Assembly (NCBI GenBank): GCA_964645765.1
Contig: CAZYBE010000043.1
Location: forward strand, 1-24,298
DNA: 24,298 nucleotides
Reading direction: 5' to 3'
Source of the DNA: CAZGMN01 sp964645765
Lineage (GTDB): Bacteria; Acidobacteriota; Aminicenantia; Aminicenantales; Aminicenantaceae
Positions within the stretch are counted from its first letter, which is position 1, and each line of letters starts with the position of its first letter. Under the pieces are notes generated by a model. That model did not search any database. It was not told the origin of the DNA and saw nothing but the letters and a program-made list of their open reading frames with translations. The position numbers and the translations under genes were made by a program. Positions 22,209 through 24,298 of this stretch are shown here, in pieces.

Positions 22209-22913
22209 CTAATCAGACAAAGGCTTCAGCGCGGTATGGATGGCAGAGACGCCAAGAAAAAGAGATTTATAACTGGCACTGCTAAACCCCGCTTGGCGCA
22301 GGATAGATGAAAATTCTTCAGGAGGATAAAAGCGGGGGACGGTGAAAGCGAGGTAGCTGTATCCAACTTTGGAGCCTGAAAGAAGAAAGCCCAAGTATTT
22401 TACAGCCAGCTTAATGTAGATATGGAAGAGTTTTCTTATGATTTTCGAAGAAGGCTGGCTTGTCTCAAGATTGACGAAGCGCCCTCCGGGCTTCAAAATT
22501 CGATAAAACTCTTTGAGATGTTTAACCAAGACTTCCCTGTTAGAGTTGATGTTTCTGGTGCCAAAAGAAATTGTTATGAGGTCAAGAGACTGATCAGGAA
22601 AGGGGAGGCAGCTTGCATCGGCAAGCACGAAAAAGAGGTTTGGAATGTTCTTCTTTTTTAATGCCTTGGCCAGCATCGGCTTGCAGAAGTCCAAAGAGAT
22701 AATTTTTACTTTTTCCCCTGCCACTCGGCAAAGATTCAAGGCCATCTCTCCTGTGCCGCTGCAGACATCCAGCCAGATAGAACCATTGGCCCGGGCTGCC
22801 CGGCGTGCTGCCTTCCTCCTCCAAAAAATATCAAGGCCAAAGGTCATGATGTGGTTGACGAGCTCGTAGGTCTCCGCGACCTCAGAAAAAATCTTTTGAA
22901 CACCCTTTCTCAT
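22209..22913 (-). CDS. UbiE/MenG-type quinone-precursor methyltransferase
   Basis: About 234 residues from ATG 22913; a TTG one codon upstream (22916) is better spaced from the AGGAG (8 versus 11 bases) and is an alternative start. Family motifs are KIFSEVAETYELVNHIMTFG at the N-terminus, the SAM-binding IWLDVCSGTGEMAL, LADASCLPFPDQSLDLITISFGTRNI, LKEFYRILKPGGRFVNLE, and the terminal VGYSYLAFTVPRFYPPEEF. These identify the demethylmenaquinone/ubiquinone C-methyltransferase family. The expected VPRFYPPEEF in place of the usual SIRxFPxQ motif and the lack of quinone genes nearby leave the exact substrate open. It should act in the cytoplasm at the membrane face. Confidence 0.88.
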   Translation of the reverse strand: MRKGVQKIFSEVAETYELVNHIMTFGLDIFWRRKAARRAARANGSIWLDVCSGTGEMALNLCRVAGEKVKIISLDFCKPMLAKALKKKNIPNLFFVLADASCLPFPDQSLDLITISFGTRNINSNREVLVKHLKEFYRILKPGGRFVNLETSQPSSKIIRKLFHIYIKLAVKYLGFLLSGSKVGYSYLAFTVPRFYPPEEFSSILRQAGFSSASYKSLFLGVSAIHTALKPLSD

Positions 22914-23116
22914 CAACTTCGTCGCTCCTCATCTTTTATCTCTCAATATCTCTTGTTTCGTATATCGTATGTCGAAACCAGGTATGGGGGAAAGGGATTT
23001 CACGCAAGCCTGGCTAAAGACCTGCCCTGCCAGAATTTCAGGGACACATTACTTAATCTAGCTGAGCGAGCAAAGAGCTTCTTGAAAAATTCAAGAAAAG
23101 ATACTGATTTCTATTT

Positions 23117-24295
23117 TCAGATGCTTTCTTGCTTTATCTTCAGATTCTCTGAGGGTTTGACGAAGAAATAAAAAATAGAGGCGGCAACTCCTAAAGCGCC
23201 TAGAAAAAGAAAGGGTGAATTTATGCCGAACTTATCAGAAAGAAATCCGGCGATAAGGACAACCGAGGCGCCGGTGAGCATCTGGACGTTGGCCGAAAGG
23301 CTAAAAGCCACAGCCTGATTTCTTGCCGGCACATCATTGCCCACAAAAGACTGAAAGCTTGGATAGATGATAAAGAGAAAAGCCCCATAAAAAATAAGGC
23401 TCGCTGCCGCCACTTCTATCAGAGAGGCCGAACCCAAGAAAAAGAGAAAAAGAGTCGCGCATACTACCGAGAAAAGAGAAACTTTGAACCTTCCGAATCT
23501 CTGGCTCAAAAAGCCAAAAAAATAAGGTGCGACTGTTCCTAGTCCAATCCATAAGGCGAGATAGAAGCCAGTTTGCCCCATGGGCACAAGAAATTTGTTA
23601 TGGAGCAGGGATGGCGCGTAATAAATTGTTATCCCCCAGCACGCTCCTCCAAAAGCAAAACCTGGAATATAAATTATTATTTTCTTCAGAGTCTTCATCC
23701 AGGAAGAAAAATCGGGCTTAATCACATTCTCCTCGCGGCTCGAGATATTTCTGACCAGCAGGAAGCTTATTGAACCAAGCAAAAAGCTCGAAGCAGCCCA
23801 GGCTAAGAGCGGAATCTTCCAGTTGAAATGCTGGGCCAGGTAGCCTGAGAGGATAAAAGCAATGAAGACTCCAAGGTTTCCTGAGCCGCTTTGAATGCCC
23901 ATGGCAAAGTCAATTCCCTGGCTGGGATGAGTCTTCGAAACCCAGGCCACGCCGACTGGGTGATAGAAGCTGTTGAAGGCTCTCATTGTTAAGAAAATGA
24001 GAAGAAGGGATGCAAAAGAAGAGGATAAAGTGAGAAAAGCAAGGCAGAGACAAATCCCGGCGTAGCTGATGAGGAGCATCACTCTGTATTCAACTTTGTT
24101 CGAGATAACGGCAATAAGGATTTGAAAAAGGAACGTCACAAGAAAGGCCAGAGTGGAGAGGATGCCGATTTGATAGTATTTCTTGATGATGTATTGCTGG
24201 CTGTAGAGGAGGGGAAAAATCATGGGCACGGTCACAGTTGCAGCGTCATTGAGCAAATGAAAGAGAGAAGCAGAGAGAAGAATCTTTTTTTTCAT
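23117..24295 (-). CDS. MFS transporter (Fsr-like)
   Basis: 392 residues with about 12 hydrophobic segments, the full MFS size. Features are SLFHLLNDAATVTVPMIFPLL in the first helix region, RAFNSFYHPVGVAWVSKTHP between helices 4 and 5, GIQSGSGNLGVFI, a charged central loop (SSREENVIKPDFSSWMKTLKK) and YYAPSLLHNKF. The H-N-D and FYHPVG patterns resemble the fosmidomycin-resistance-like (Fsr) branch, whose members are drug or metabolite efflux pumps. The substrate is unknown. The ATG lies three bases from the right edge, so the ribosome-binding site is outside the window and a longer N-terminus cannot be excluded. The gene ends about 200 bases before the methyltransferase start; that gap holds no gene. 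Confidence 0.85.
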   Translation of the reverse strand: MKKKILLSASLFHLLNDAATVTVPMIFPLLYSQQYIIKKYYQIGILSTLAFLVTFLFQILIAVISNKVEYRVMLLISYAGICLCLAFLTLSSSFASLLLIFLTMRAFNSFYHPVGVAWVSKTHPSQGIDFAMGIQSGSGNLGVFIAFILSGYLAQHFNWKIPLLAWAASSFLLGSISFLLVRNISSREENVIKPDFSSWMKTLKKIIIYIPGFAFGGACWGITIYYAPSLLHNKFLVPMGQTGFYLALWIGLGTVAPYFFGFLSQRFGRFKVSLFSVVCATLFLFFLGSASLIEVAAASLIFYGAFLFIIYPSFQSFVGNDVPARNQAVAFSLSANVQMLTGASVVLIAGFLSDKFGINSPFLFLGALGVAASIFYFFVKPSENLKIKQESI

Positions 24296-24298
24296 AAC

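Noticed and set aside
23079..23097. Perfect hairpin TTCTTGAAAAATTCAAGAA after the MFS gene, considered as a terminator
   Set aside because: The stem is AT-rich and no T-tract follows it on the minus strand, so an intrinsic terminator is not supported.

Overview
The window looks like chromosomal DNA of an uncultured, Gram-negative (diderm) bacterium. Evidence for an outer membrane is an LptD/OstA-like beta-barrel protein, two lipoproteins with a lipobox, and several secreted proteins. The mix of NHL-type propellers, DUF5683, DUF4416, DUF1015, an AcsE-type methyltransferase and ComA fits candidate phyla near Aminicenantes/Acidobacteriota or the FCB group. That placement is an inference from gene content only. 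No rRNA, tRNA, phage, transposase or CRISPR was seen.

Layout. Positions 1-323 hold the C-terminal end of a protein built from tandem Ig-like (Kre9/KNH-type) repeats. Positions 450-3928 are a tight four-gene envelope operon behind a good sigma70-type promoter: a DUF5683 membrane protein, an NHL lipoprotein, an LptD-like barrel and a small lipoprotein. This stretch is visibly more AT-rich than what follows. Positions 4117-7291 are a second plus-strand operon: a secreted endonuclease/exonuclease/phosphatase-fold hydrolase, a glycerophosphodiesterase-like protein, a patatin phospholipase and a DUF4416 protein. It may be a phospholipid-turnover set.

Positions 7262-12840 lie on the minus strand and read, in transcription order, class-V aminotransferase, SerA, DUF1015, a structured palindromic repeat, NifS-type cysteine desulfurase, and methyltetrahydrofolate methyltransferase. 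Together they suggest serine synthesis feeding sulfur and one-carbon metabolism. Positions 13026-16348 hold an M20 peptidase and a secreted NHL-transglutaminase fusion, flanked by two inverted copies of a 177-185 bp terminal-inverted-repeat element. A kynureninase-like PLP enzyme and a secreted GH63/GH37-type glycosidase follow on the plus strand (16469-20172). The rest is on the minus strand: a ComA-like phosphosulfolactate synthase, an HPr-kinase-like P-loop protein, a UbiE/MenG methyltransferase and an MFS transporter whose start lies three bases from the window edge.

The most unusual observation is the glycerophosphodiesterase at 5061-5861. The family's N-terminal His-Arg-Gly strand is missing at the front and an ICHRGL sequence sits at the extreme C-terminus, as expected for a circularly permuted TIM barrel. 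The inverted repeat pair is the next most interesting: it carries a shared 30-codon frame in which all three differences between copies are synonymous.
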